A DNA stretch of 64,000 nucleotides from Alkalihalobacillus pseudalcaliphilus. GTDB lineage: Bacteria > Bacillota > Bacilli > Bacillales > Bacillaceae_D. The notes under the pieces are model-generated. The model was not told the origin of the DNA, ran no database searches, and saw only the letters and a list, made by a program, of their open reading frames with translations. The position numbers and the translations under genes were made by a program. Positions within the stretch are counted from its first letter, which is position 1; every line of letters begins with the position of its first letter. Positions 35,760 to 44,296 of the stretch are shown in pieces. The stretch is from assembly GCF_028610675.1 (NCBI RefSeq), contig NZ_JAQQWS010000011.1:1-64000 (forward strand), read 5' to 3'.

Positions 35760-36461
35760 TTATCTATCAATTTGTGATCTAAATACCTGTACAGCCTCAT
35801 CCTCATTTAGTAGGTCCAAATCTTCACTTGTTACTTTTCCATCTCCCATTTTTATTACATACACGTCTAGCTCTTGCTTACCCCACTTGCTATAAACATC
35901 ATCAACCGTTTCATAATATAAATCAATTTTGTTCCCTTTAATAGCGGACCCTGTATCTGCAACGACTCCATAACCATAATTAGGAATAAAAAGAATCGTA
36001 CCTAAAGGATAAACAGATGTATCTGCGGCAATTGTCGAATATAAATCACGACGGACTTCAATCCCAGAAAATGTAATACCATATCCAGGATGTCCCGGAG
36101 ATTTCCCGGTCGATTCGACACCCGCTGTATAACCAGTCGCCACAACACGATTCACAGGAAATTGGCTCCAATCAATCGCTTCTTCAATCGGAACCGGTTC
36201 TGATTGAATCGTATCTAGTGATTTAGACAATTCATCACGTTGAAAAAACGGTAAAACCTTATCCCTTAATTCTCCTAATTTCGATCCTACTTCTTCACCA
36301 ATTTGCTTTAATTTTGTTTGTTGAGTATGTAGAGGCTCCACATCCCAAGCACCTAAGCCCGCAGCATTAACACCTGATAATGTATGAAAAGTTGACAATA
36401 AAGCAACTAGAAATAAAGCTGTCATACATACTCGCTTCAATAAAGTTTTCAATTTGCTCAT
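35760..36461 (-). CDS. yuiC: YuiC, secreted 3D-domain protein (putative lytic transglycosylase fold)
   Basis: A 233-residue protein with an N-terminal signal or anchor (about 8-28), a helical linker and a C-terminal 3D domain (about 105-210) named for three aspartates; VVATGYTAGVESTGKSPGHP, AADTSVYPLGTILFIP and VVADTGSAIKGNKIDLYY are visible. 3D domains resemble the catalytic domain of MltA and Sps/Rpf enzymes acting on peptidoglycan. Start ATG 36461 behind GAGAGGAGTG; the frame start at 36479 lies before that site. Confidence 0.88.
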   Translation of the reverse strand: MSKLKTLLKRVCMTALFLVALLSTFHTLSGVNAAGLGAWDVEPLHTQQTKLKQIGEEVGSKLGELRDKVLPFFQRDELSKSLDTIQSEPVPIEEAIDWSQFPVNRVVATGYTAGVESTGKSPGHPGYGITFSGIEVRRDLYSTIAADTSVYPLGTILFIPNYGYGVVADTGSAIKGNKIDLYYETVDDVYSKWGKQELDVYVIKMGDGKVTSEDLDLLNEDEAVQVFRSQIDR

Positions 36462-36572
36462 TTCACTCACTCCTCTCATTTTGTAATCTTCTCCAAGAAG
36501 TGAGTTTTTTATTCATAACAGTCAAAAAAAATCTAACTATTCAAACAATAATACTGAAGCTTTGCTTTCATA

Positions 36573-36812
36573 AAACGATTTTAAGGATGCTCACATCCCT
36601 CTGTTACCCAGCCATTTTTTGGAAGACTGTTCATCATATAAATGACTAATGCCTAATCTAGGAATGTTCAAAACGATTAAATTACAAAGTACAGTTTTGT
36701 GTGGGTAAAAGTGCTGCTATGTTGTAGGAAAAATGAGCAAGTTACTTCATAAACCGAACAAAAGCACACTGCACAAACAGCCACCACCAACAAAAAAAGA
36801 TAGAATAGGGAC
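36573..36812 (+). repeat. Dispersed module with CGATTTTAAGGAT, copy 2 (degenerate)
   Basis: CGATTTTAAGGATGCTCACA, CTGTTACCCAGCC, TTTTTTGGAAGA and, after about 140 bp, CAGCCACCACCAACAAAAAAA follow the order of the copies at 34885 and 46095. No gene is seen from 36480 to 37073. Confidence 0.5.
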
Positions 36813-36838
36813 CCATCAGCATTGATATCTATGAACCA

Positions 36839-36976
36839 AGTGTTTTTGGACCGTTAGCCAAGCTTGCTTGGCTTCTTCACGCTTTGGTGTGAAGTTTTGA
36901 AAATCGAAATGAACCTTAGACGAATTCATTCGTCTGTTAGGTCATTTCGATTTTCAAAATATGTTCCAAAAAACAT
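36839..36976. repeat. Three-armed palindromic element
   Basis: An outer stem (TGTTTTTGGA at 36841 with TTCCAAAAAACA at 36964) encloses three hairpins: AGCCAAGC/GCTTGGCT (36856-36873), CTTCACGC/GGTGTGAAG (36875-36894) and a long arm, TTTTGAAAATCGAAATG/CATTTCGATTTTCAAAA (17 bp perfect, 36895-36911 and 36943-36959) with inner ACCT/AGGT and AGACGAAT/ATTCGTCT stems. Together they form a cloverleaf-like fold in DNA or RNA on either strand. I know no named family with this layout. Confidence 0.8.
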
Positions 36977-37025
36977 CAACCAAGGAATCAACTTTATCGC
37001 ACATTAGCACGAAGTTTTATATAAA

Positions 37026-37056
37026 ACAAAAAGCACTACGTCCTCGCAGTGCTTTT
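37026..37056 (-). terminator. Terminator of yuiB
   Basis: AAAAGCACT and AGTGCTTTT arms, loop about 9 bases, T-run on the minus strand. Confidence 0.8.
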
Positions 37057-37073
37057 CTAAACATATTATCTAA

Positions 37074-37391
37074 CTAAAACATCTGATAACCGCGGACACG
37101 GAGCATCTTAATGACAACTCCTGACAAGATTGCTCCAACCAACCCAGATACAAGCACCATTATATCCCAAATAGCTAACGAGATAAATTGCTCCCATAAG
37201 GCAGGAAAAGCCTGTCCAGCCGAAGTAAAATATTCAAAAAACGACACATTATCAATAATTAAAATCACAATGATTGGATATATAACCGCCATCACCCATG
37301 TTGAACGAAGCACCATATTTAATAAGAAGCCGATCCCAAAAAACAGCACCATAAATAGTACCATCGAAATAACAAGCTGTGGTATATTCAT
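37074..37391 (-). CDS. yuiB: YuiB family membrane protein
   Basis: A 105-residue protein with three hydrophobic helices (about 5-27, 31-50, 70-95), the same length as B. subtilis YuiB, with MNIPQLVISMVLFMVLFFGIGFLLN at the N-terminus. Function unknown. Start ATG 37391 behind GGGGGTGC; the upstream in-frame codons to 37412 include that site. Neighbours yuiC and yumB/ndh agree with B. subtilis order. Confidence 0.82.
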   Translation of the reverse strand: MNIPQLVISMVLFMVLFFGIGFLLNMVLRSTWVMAVIYPIIVILIIDNVSFFEYFTSAGQAFPALWEQFISLAIWDIMVLVSGLVGAILSGVVIKMLRVRGYQMF

Positions 37392-37520
37392 CTTTTTGCA
37401 CCCCCGTATCATTGTTAAGTTTACTGATTTGCTCAGTTTGCGTCAACTTCTAACCTTACACAGATAACTGTCAAGTGAAGATCTCACAACATTATTCTTC
37501 TTTCCACTTAAACAAGTGAA

Positions 37521-37546
37521 GCGGTAGAGAGTATCCCCTCTACCGC
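37521..37546 (-). terminator. Hairpin downstream of the NADH dehydrogenase gene
   Basis: GCGGTAGAG and CTCTACCGC are perfect 9-bp arms with an 8-base loop. A T-run is lacking on the minus strand. Confidence 0.5.
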
Positions 37547-37574
37547 CTAAATCAATCATATCACTCGCTTACAC

Positions 37575-38777
37575 TTATAAAGGCATTTTTCCGCGTTTAA
37601 CCGCTAGACCTACGCCACCTAATAAGAATAAGTAACGATTATCAATCATCTTTTTCATAAAGTTAGCTGAGCTACCGTATAACTTACGAGACCCAACTAC
37701 ACCAATCGCTTCCTTACCTCCAAGTGATGCAACAGTACCTTTAATATCAGGTTTGAATGATTTTAAAGTACCTTGATTCATCACAAGAGATTTAATATTT
37801 TGAGCGACAACTTCCGCCATTTGCATCGCAATTTGTGCAGTTGGTGGGTATGGACGATTAATTTCTTCATTAATAATTAAAGCACAATCACCAAGAACAA
37901 AAATATCGTCATAACCAGGAGCACGTAAATCAGGCTCTACTTTAATACGCCCACGCATAGCTTCGAATCCAGAACGCTCAATAACAGCGTTCCCTCTCAC
38001 ACCAGTAGCCCACACAATAGTACCCGCCTTCACTTCATCACCATTCGCTAAAATGACGCCATCAGCTTGTACTTCTTTAATAGGACAGTTAATCTTGAAT
38101 TCAACACCACGGTTCTCAAGTAAGTTCATTGCATATTCCACAAGCTCTGGATCAAATCCAGGCAACGCAGAAGGTGATGCCTCAATAACATACATCTTCA
38201 CTTTTTCACGTGGAATATCGTAGTATTGGCAAAGCTCTGGCATACGCTCTGATAATTCTCCAATGAACTCAATTCCTGTAAAGCCAGCACCAGCAACTAT
38301 AAATGAAAGCATATCATCATTTTTCTCTTCCATATTGTTATACTTAGCGAAAACGTATTCAATATGTTCCTTCACTTCACGGGCACCATTCACTGTCCAC
38401 TTACTGAAGGCATGCTCAAATACTCCAGGAATACCAAAGGTTTCTGCTTCTGAACCAAGTCCAACTACAAGATAATCATAGCTCACTTCACCATTTTTTA
38501 AGATGACTTTTTTCTCTTCTTGTTTAATTTCAACAACTTCATCTTGAAGAAGTTTAACACGATTCGTATTTAATACTTCTTTAATTGGCATTCTCGTACG
38601 TTCTGCAGAAAGTGTTCCAGCAGCAGGCTCATGTAACCATGTTGTTTGGTAATGGTAATCATGTTTGTTCACAAGTGTAATGCTTGCTTCATTTGCTGTT
38701 AATTGTTTCGTTAACCTTGCTGCTGTAATCATGCCCCCGTATCCAGCACCTAAAATTACGATACTTGGCTTTTTCAC
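37575..38777 (-). CDS. Type II NADH dehydrogenase (Ndh/YumB family)
   Basis: A 400-residue FAD enzyme that feeds NADH electrons to the quinone pool without pumping. FAD-binding VILGAGYGGMITAARL at the N-terminus, NAD site FIVAGAGFTGIEFIGEL (about 160-176), the FAD motif VLGDCALIINEEINRPYPPTAQIAMQ (about 295-320) and the membrane-binding C-terminus FLLGGVGLAVKRGKMPL. The frame opens at 38798, but GGATGTGATT eight bases before GTG 38777 resembles the full ribosome site and gives MKKPSIVILG. Two sibling enzymes, this and the YutJ part at 44.9 kb, occur in the window. Confidence 0.9.
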   Translation of the reverse strand: MKKPSIVILGAGYGGMITAARLTKQLTANEASITLVNKHDYHYQTTWLHEPAAGTLSAERTRMPIKEVLNTNRVKLLQDEVVEIKQEEKKVILKNGEVSYDYLVVGLGSEAETFGIPGVFEHAFSKWTVNGAREVKEHIEYVFAKYNNMEEKNDDMLSFIVAGAGFTGIEFIGELSERMPELCQYYDIPREKVKMYVIEASPSALPGFDPELVEYAMNLLENRGVEFKINCPIKEVQADGVILANGDEVKAGTIVWATGVRGNAVIERSGFEAMRGRIKVEPDLRAPGYDDIFVLGDCALIINEEINRPYPPTAQIAMQMAEVVAQNIKSLVMNQGTLKSFKPDIKGTVASLGGKEAIGVVGSRKLYGSSANFMKKMIDNRYLFLLGGVGLAVKRGKMPL

Positions 38778-39090
38778 AGTAATCACATCCATTTTCAAAT
38801 TTTATAATATAACGCGCTCTTTTTGTGATCTATTTCACGAACTATTCCGTGCTAAATCCACAAAAAGTCACTTCGCAAATTAGTCACAAAATACACTTCT
38901 AATAATATGGCTTTTTTGACTTTTTTTCAACATTTTTTTTGTGAAATCCATAACCAAATTTTTGGTAGTAATAAATTATAACTAGTATCTTTCTTTTTCA
39001 TCTAACTATTCACTTTAAAAAAATTATCTAAAAAGAATAGGAATCGTTCTTCAGTTAAGCAAATCCTTTTCTTTTCAGATTCTCTGTGGG
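38778..39090. other. Divergent promoter region, ndh-like gene and yumC
   Basis: AT-rich gap without a gene. TGTGATCTATTTCACGAA at 38825 is a partial Fnr/Crp-like dyad (TGTGA ... TTCACGA); redox control would make sense for an NADH dehydrogenase, but the match is imperfect. Confidence 0.3.
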
Positions 39091-39096
39091 TATAAT
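39091..39096 (+). promoter_or_regulatory. -10 element of yumC
   Basis: A perfect TATAAT, 39 bp upstream of the yumC start; the -35 region is poor. Confidence 0.45.
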
Positions 39097-39134
39097 AGGA
39101 GTGTTTGTACAATTGGAATATAAGGGGTGGCGAA

Positions 39135-40127
39135 ATGAGTAGCAACGAACAAATGTATGATATTACAATTATTGGTGGCGGTCCAACTGGATTATTTGCT
39201 GCTTTTTATGCAGGTATGCGTCAAGCAAAAGTGAAGATTATCGAGAGTATGCCTCAGCTCGGTGGTCAGCTCAGTGCATTGTATCCAGAGAAATATATAT
39301 ATGATGTAGCAGGTTTTCCAAAGGTTAAAGCACAAGATTTGGTTGATAATCTTAAGAAACAAGCTGAGCAATTCAACCCAACTTTAGCACTTGAACAAAC
39401 CGTGAGAACTTTAGAACAGCAAGAAGACGAGAGTTTTGTCATTACAACAGATAAAGAAACACATTATACAAAGGCAGTTATTATAACTGCGGGTGCAGGT
39501 GCCTTCCAACCTAGAAGACTTGAAGTTGAAGGCGCTGAACAATATGAAGGGAAAAACCTACACTATTTCATCCAAGACTTAAGTCAATTCACTGGCAAAA
39601 AAGTCATGGTTTGTGGTGGTGGTGATTCTGCATTAGACTGGTCATTAATGCTTGAGCCTTTAGCTAAGGAAGTTACCTTAGTCCATAGACGCGATAAGTT
39701 CCGTGCTCATGAACACAGTGTAGAGCTACTACACAAATCAAATGTAAACGTAATGACTCCGTATGAAATATCCGCTATTAAAGGTGATGGTGAAAACATT
39801 CAAGGTGTAACGTTACAAGAGATTAAAGGCGAACGAGTACATGAACTTGATATCGATGCCTTAATTGTTAACTTTGGTTTTGTTTCTTCATTAGGTCCAA
39901 TTAAAGAATGGGGTTTAGACATCGTTAAAAATTCTATTGTGGTTAACACAAAAATGGAAACAAACATCAAGGGCATCTATGCAGCTGGTGATGTGACATC
40001 TTACGAGGGGAAAGTGAAGCTGATTGCAACTGGTTTTGGTGAAGCGCCAACAGCCGTAAACAATGCTAAAGCTTACATTGATCCAAAAGCAAGAGTATTC
40101 CCAGGGCACAGTACAAGCTTATTTTAA
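39135..40127 (+). CDS. yumC: Ferredoxin/flavodoxin-NADP+ reductase, YumC type
   Basis: A 330-residue flavoprotein of the thioredoxin-reductase-like ferredoxin-NADP+ reductases; it passes electrons between NADPH and ferredoxin or flavodoxin. FAD site IIGGGPTGLFAAFYAGMR, NADPH site VMVCGGGDSALDWSL (about 155-169), GDVTSYEGKVKLIATGFGEAPTAVNNA near the C-terminus. It lacks the CxxC redox pair of thioredoxin reductase, as expected for YumC. Start ATG 39135 behind AAGGGGTGGCG; the frame start at 39105 has no ribosome site. Confidence 0.93.
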   Translation: MSSNEQMYDITIIGGGPTGLFAAFYAGMRQAKVKIIESMPQLGGQLSALYPEKYIYDVAGFPKVKAQDLVDNLKKQAEQFNPTLALEQTVRTLEQQEDESFVITTDKETHYTKAVIITAGAGAFQPRRLEVEGAEQYEGKNLHYFIQDLSQFTGKKVMVCGGGDSALDWSLMLEPLAKEVTLVHRRDKFRAHEHSVELLHKSNVNVMTPYEISAIKGDGENIQGVTLQEIKGERVHELDIDALIVNFGFVSSLGPIKEWGLDIVKNSIVVNTKMETNIKGIYAAGDVTSYEGKVKLIATGFGEAPTAVNNAKAYIDPKARVFPGHSTSLF

Positions 40128-40138
40128 TTGGCTCTATC

Positions 40139-40173
40139 AACCAGCGATTTCTCCTGAAATCGCTGGTTTTTTA
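40139..40173 (+). terminator. Terminator of yumC
   Basis: AACCAGCGATTTC and GAAATCGCTGGTT, perfect 13-bp arms with a TCCT loop, then TTTT. Confidence 0.92.
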
Positions 40174-40283
40174 TGGAAGTCCCATTCATTAAAAAGCAAA
40201 ACCAGAGACGTTGCCTTCAAAGCCAGCTAACAACTACTTAAACAAGTAGCACCCATTTTATCTGTACTTTCTCGTCCATTAAC

Positions 40284-40313
40284 ACAAAAAAAGAGCACCT
40301 AAGAAGATGCTCA
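40284..40313 (-). terminator. Terminator of the ErpA-like gene
   Basis: GAGCA/TGCTC arms with T7 on the minus strand. Confidence 0.75.
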
Positions 40314-40321
40314 TAACTGAT

Positions 40322-40675
40322 TTAACAATTTTCAGGTGTCCCAGCAACTTTGGCTGTTCTAAATGAAGTACCACATCCACAGGATGCAATGGCATTCGGA
40401 TTATCTATTGTAAATCCGCCACCCATCATGTTTTGTTTATAGTCAATGATTAATCCCTCTACAACAGGTGCACTTTCGTCATCGACTAAAAGTGACAATC
40501 CATCTATCTCAATGACTTGATCATTATCTGCTTTTTCGTTATCAAAGCCCATACCGTATGTGAGCCCTGTACAGCCTCCACCTTTAACACCGATTCTTAA
40601 AAAGAGGTTTTCTTCACCTTCAGCGCTCATCATTTCTTTGACTTGGCTTACAGCTGCTTCTGTTAAAGTAATCAT
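40322..40675 (-). CDS. yutM: HesB/IscA/ErpA-type iron-sulfur cluster carrier (YutM)
   Basis: A 117-residue A-type carrier that passes Fe-S clusters to target proteins. The three conserved ligands are C35 (GGGCTG), C99 and C101 (SCGCGTSF). Start ATG 40675 behind AAGGAGGG; the upstream frame to 40711 includes that site. Location next to yumC agrees with B. subtilis yutM. Other Fe-S items nearby are the NifU-like gene (47.0 kb), lipA (56.3 kb) and a SufR-like regulator (54.3 kb). Confidence 0.92.
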   Translation of the reverse strand: MITLTEAAVSQVKEMMSAEGEENLFLRIGVKGGGCTGLTYGMGFDNEKADNDQVIEIDGLSLLVDDESAPVVEGLIIDYKQNMMGGGFTIDNPNAIASCGCGTSFRTAKVAGTPENC

Positions 40676-40771
40676 GCCTTTCCCTCCTTCATGAATTAAG
40701 AATGATTGCAACTAACTCTTTTATTCATTATATAACGTAGAAAAAGTCTCTTCAAGTTTAGTATATTCTTA

Positions 40772-40972
40772 TTACATCAATTTGGTTTTACTTAGTGAAT
40801 CCATATTTAATGATTGCAAGAATAGGATATAATTATGGGCACGGTCTAACTCTTGACTATATTGCAAAACTAAAGGATCATGTATCCCTTTTTGAGCGGC
40901 TGTGTCCATCATTTTTTCCCGTAGTAGCTCAATACGCTCAATACATGCATCGTATGTTATCCTGTTGCTCAT
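40772..40972 (-). CDS. Spo0E-like sporulation regulatory aspartyl phosphatase
   Basis: A 66-residue protein with the Spo0E family pattern IERIELLREKM ... KGIHDPLVLQYSQELDRAHNYI, including the SQELD signature. Such proteins dephosphorylate Spo0A-P and delay sporulation. Two ATGs adjoin; AAGGAGG is 4 and 7 bases away, favouring the second (40972). It is monocistronic. Confidence 0.85.
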   Translation of the reverse strand: MSNRITYDACIERIELLREKMMDTAAQKGIHDPLVLQYSQELDRAHNYILFLQSLNMDSLSKTKLM

Positions 40973-41319
40973 CATCCATCCTCCTTCAGCTATCTAATGC
41001 CGTGCAATCGAATACAAAAATGTATTTAAATTACATTTTAATCAATTAAGTGTAAAAATACAACCAAAAAAATACCTAATTAATTATAATTTACAGTGAA
41101 TAAACATACTATACCATTTTCTCCGCTCACTCTCCATCCAGCTTTCATAAGGCTTTAACTATTACAAAAACATCATGTTTGTCATATTTATGAATAATCT
41201 ACTTAATTTTATGTAGCTTTTTTTATACATTTCATTAAGTTTATGATAAATTGTGATAGGGTCACTGAGACTATCACAAGCTAATTAGTTCCTTTTTTAT
41301 CCATCTACAGGTTAATAAA
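40973..41319. other. Intergenic region upstream of mqnE
   Basis: AT-rich, no open frame with a ribosome site and no repeat that I recognise. Confidence 0.5.
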
Positions 41320-41347
41320 TTGACTATCTAGTTTGCTGTGCTAAGAT
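41320..41347 (+). promoter_or_regulatory. Predicted promoter of mqnE
   Basis: TTGACT (41320-41325), 16-base spacer, TAAGAT (41342-41347); leader about 115 nt. Confidence 0.4.
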
Positions 41348-41468
41348 AACATTAAAAGAAGTTTATTAATAGATTAACTTCAATTATGATAGTTAAGTAG
41401 TCATTTCGTTTAATTTCTATATTGGAAGCATTATATGTAACACTTTAAGATATTGGAGGAGAATAGGT

Positions 41469-42563
41469 ATGTCAACAATTATTACCGATAATCGCTTACT
41501 CTCTATCGAAGAGAAAGTGAAAAACGGCCAGCGTTTAACAATCGAAGATGGATTATTTTTATATGAAACACCAGACTTATTAGGTGTTGCTCAATTAGCC
41601 AATAAGGTTAATTTAGAAAAGAACGGTAATCACGTTTATTTCATCGAAAATATGTACATTAACCCAACGAATGTATGTGAAGCTAACTGTTCGTTCTGTG
41701 GCTTTAAACGTAAATCAGGACAAGAGGGAGCTTATACGATGCATGAGGAAGAGCTCCTTGAGTATGTCTCTAAGCGTTGGAATGATGGCATTCAAGAGTT
41801 TCATATTGTCGGTGGTCATAATACAGATGTATCTTTTGATTATTACTTAGATACCATTCGTACATTAAAGAAACACTATCCACAAGTAACAGTCAAAGCT
41901 TATACAGGTGCTGAGATAGAGTTCTTCTCACGTATTTCTGGACTAAGTATGAAAGAGGTACTTCAAGAACTGATCAAAGCTGGACTTGACACACTTCCTG
42001 GTGGTGGTGCAGAAATTTTAACAGAACGCTATCGTGCTAAAATGAGTCCAGACAAGGCCTCTACCGATCAGTGGTTAGAAGCGCATGAAATTGCACATGG
42101 CCTAGGATTAAAAACACACGCGACAATGCTCTATGGTTCTATTGAAAGTACAGAAGAACGCCTTATCCATATGGACCGCTTACGTCAATTACAAGATAAG
42201 ACGAATGGCTTTATGGTATTTATCCCACTTGCTATGCAACCAAGAAGTGTAAAAGCTAGCCTTAAGAGACGTACATCGGCTTATGATGATATGAGAACGA
42301 TTGCGATCAGTCGTTTAATGCTTGATAATTTCCAACATGTGAAAGCTTATTGGATTAACATTGGTGTACAACTTACTCAAATGGCCTTATCATTTGGTTC
42401 AAGTGATATACATGGTACGTTAATCGAAGAGAGAATTTCCCATTCCGTTGGTGCTCTAACTTCTTCTGGAATTACGCGCGATGAATTAATTCACTTGATT
42501 AAAAGTGCTAATAAAATCCCAGTTGAGCGTGACACATTCTATAACGTAATTAAAGAATATTAA
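41469..42563 (+). CDS. mqnE: Aminofutalosine synthase MqnE (radical SAM)
   Basis: A 364-residue radical SAM enzyme that makes aminofutalosine from 3-[(1-carboxyvinyl)oxy]benzoate and SAM in the futalosine route to menaquinone. The cluster cysteines are C70, C74 and C77 in NVCEANCSFCGFKRK. Further marks are EFHIVGGHNTD, YTGAEIEF, LPGGGAEIL and the C-terminal GTLIEERISHSVGA. MqnC is related, but the GAEIEF and overall length fit MqnE. It stands alone with its own terminator; no other mqn gene is in the window. Confidence 0.92.
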   Translation: MSTIITDNRLLSIEEKVKNGQRLTIEDGLFLYETPDLLGVAQLANKVNLEKNGNHVYFIENMYINPTNVCEANCSFCGFKRKSGQEGAYTMHEEELLEYVSKRWNDGIQEFHIVGGHNTDVSFDYYLDTIRTLKKHYPQVTVKAYTGAEIEFFSRISGLSMKEVLQELIKAGLDTLPGGGAEILTERYRAKMSPDKASTDQWLEAHEIAHGLGLKTHATMLYGSIESTEERLIHMDRLRQLQDKTNGFMVFIPLAMQPRSVKASLKRRTSAYDDMRTIAISRLMLDNFQHVKAYWINIGVQLTQMALSFGSSDIHGTLIEERISHSVGALTSSGITRDELIHLIKSANKIPVERDTFYNVIKEY

Positions 42564-42576
42564 AGATTATAAGTTC

Positions 42577-42606
42577 AAAAACCACCTTCACAGGTGGTTT
42601 TTTGTA
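42577..42606 (+). terminator. Terminator of mqnE
   Basis: AAAACCACCT and AGGTGGTTTT arms around a small TCAC loop, then T-rich sequence. Confidence 0.88.
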
Positions 42607-42764
42607 TGAAAGTTTTATGGGTGATTCTCATTTCTCAAGATAACATGACCTAAAAAGTAGCGGGCTACGGCTAATTATGGGCAACTTCAAAAACATTTAT
42701 AAACGATGCTTTTCACTTTGAAATTAGCTGGGCAGCGTATGTCTCATTCTCTTTTTCCTGTTTC

Positions 42765-43613
42765 TTAAGCTTTTAAATAAGTCCCTTCACAAATCGTTTC
42801 AGCTGGTCCAGTCATAAGAACTCGACCGTTCTTTTGCCAATTTATGAGTAAGTCACCACCTAATAAGTGAACGGTAATGTCCTGTCCTTTTTCGGAATAC
42901 CCATTTAATACAGAGGCAACAGCAGCAGCACAAGCTCCTGTTCCACACGCTTGGGTAATGCCTGACCCACGCTCCCACACACGGAAATGTAATTCATTTG
43001 CTTCAACCACTTCGACAAACTCAACATTGATCCACTCTGGAAAGCGTTGATCTTTTTCAATCACGGGACCTAATTGCTCAACTGGTGCGGCCACAATCTT
43101 TTCCTCAAAAAAGACGGCATGAGGATTCCCCATAGATACCGTGGTCACATATAAGGTTCGGTCATTCACCTTAAAAGCTTCATTTACCACTTCATCCGTT
43201 TCTTCTCCAAGCATGGGGATTAAACTTCGCTGTAGACGTGGCTCTCCCATATCTACCGTTACCGTTTCGACCGTTTCTCCTTGAAGATGGACAGTCGCTT
43301 CTACTAATCCTCCAAGTGTCTCTATTACAAAGGTATTAGTTTGGACATAGCCATGTTCGTAAGCAAACTTTGCCACACAACGTAAGCCATTTCCACAGTT
43401 CTTCGCTTCTGAACCATCATTATTAAAGACACGCATTTTTACTGCCGCAACCTCTGATGGTGCAATTAAAATCATACCGTCTGAACCAATTCCTGTATTC
43501 GGGTTGGCGACCGCTATAGCCGTCTTGGAAAGTTCAGTTTCTTCTAAGGTTTCCTTAAATAAGTCCACATATATATAACTATTCCCTAAGCCATGCATTT
43601 TTGTAAACTTCAT
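42765..43613 (-). CDS. dapF: Diaminopimelate epimerase
   Basis: DapF converts LL- to meso-diaminopimelate for lysine and peptidoglycan synthesis. The 282 residues include both catalytic cysteines: C73 (KNCGNGLRCV) and C223 (QACGTGACAAAV). N-terminal KMHGLGNSYIYVD is typical. Start ATG 43613, ten bases after the stop of the small Cys-rich gene, so the two are probably co-transcribed. In B. subtilis this gene is yutL, in the same neighbourhood. Confidence 0.96.
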   Translation of the reverse strand: MKFTKMHGLGNSYIYVDLFKETLEETELSKTAIAVANPNTGIGSDGMILIAPSEVAAVKMRVFNNDGSEAKNCGNGLRCVAKFAYEHGYVQTNTFVIETLGGLVEATVHLQGETVETVTVDMGEPRLQRSLIPMLGEETDEVVNEAFKVNDRTLYVTTVSMGNPHAVFFEEKIVAAPVEQLGPVIEKDQRFPEWINVEFVEVVEANELHFRVWERGSGITQACGTGACAAAVASVLNGYSEKGQDITVHLLGGDLLINWQKNGRVLMTGPAETICEGTYLKA

Positions 43614-43623
43614 ATATATTCCC

Positions 43624-43863
43624 CTACTTCCTTAACTTCTGATCCGTCCATAAATAATCTTCATCGGCTTCAAGGATTGTAATGACCTCATGACAACAAG
43701 GCACAATTAACCTTACCTTAATGGCTTGTTGAGCTTTTTCTAAGTCTTTTATTTTCAAATTAGTAAGCACATTACTTTCTTGGCAAAAAGGACAAGTATG
43801 AAAATAAATATCCTTCATCTGTTTCTCATATGGCCAAGTGTTTACAAATGGTATAACATCCAT
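43624..43863 (-). CDS. Small Cys/His-containing protein, unknown function
   Basis: A 79-residue soluble protein with HTCPFC (about 27-32) and PCCHEV (about 55-60), a spacing that could bind one zinc ion. I do not recognise a named family. ATG start behind GGGGGGAAAGG. It directly precedes dapF and follows yuzB on the same strand. Confidence 0.65.
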   Translation of the reverse strand: MDVIPFVNTWPYEKQMKDIYFHTCPFCQESNVLTNLKIKDLEKAQQAIKVRLIVPCCHEVITILEADEDYLWTDQKLRK

Positions 43864-43893
43864 TCCTTTCCCCCCAAGCCTTTTTATTCTATG

Positions 43894-44130
43894 TTAAAAC
43901 ATTGGGTTCTCTTCTAAATGCTGATAGACATTTTCAACTAGTTCTTCTGCTGAATCTGCAGACACATACTCACCATTTACAAGAGCAAACAATTCATAAG
44001 AGCATAAACCACAATTAGATGTGCAACCGTATTCCACAATATCCAAATTAGGATCCTTCTCTAGCTCTTCCATTGCTTTTTGAGAACCACTAGCTAAATT
44101 ACTCACGCAAAACTCTATAATTGGTCTCAC
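43894..44130 (-). CDS. yuzB: YuzB family protein (DUF1450)
   Basis: A 78-residue protein as long as B. subtilis YuzB, with IEFCVSNLASGSQKAMEELEKDPNLDIVEYGCTSNCGLC and the ending LVENVYQHLEENPMF. The three to four conserved cysteines (C8, C35, C39, C42) suggest a thioredoxin-like, ferredoxin-fold metal or redox site. Start GTG behind AGAGGTGATAAG. Divergent from the TetR-YutJ gene, as yuzB is from yutJ in B. subtilis. Confidence 0.88.
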   Translation of the reverse strand: MRPIIEFCVSNLASGSQKAMEELEKDPNLDIVEYGCTSNCGLCSYELFALVNGEYVSADSAEELVENVYQHLEENPMF

Positions 44131-44225
44131 TTGCTTATCACCTCTACTTCTTCACGTACTATGCTACTCTGCCCTAAATATAAAGTCAATTTTCAACATT
44201 CTCCAATAAAAAAGGAAATAATTTG

Positions 44226-44254
44226 TTGAGAATTTGTGACAGTTTCGTTATAAT
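44226..44254 (+). promoter_or_regulatory. Promoter of the TetR-YutJ gene
   Basis: TTGAGA (44226-44231), 17 bases, perfect TATAAT (44249-44254). Confidence 0.75.
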
Positions 44255-44260
44255 CAAAAC

Positions 44261-44272
44261 TGACCAGGGTCA
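44261..44272. promoter_or_regulatory. Candidate TetR-type operator at +1
   Basis: TGACCAGGGTCA is a perfect inverted repeat (TGACC-AG-GGTCA) beginning 7 bases after the -10, over the expected transcription start. Binding here would block the promoter. The nearest regulator is the TetR domain encoded immediately downstream. Confidence 0.55.
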
Positions 44273-44296
44273 TTTTTAGAAGGGATCATATTCAAA

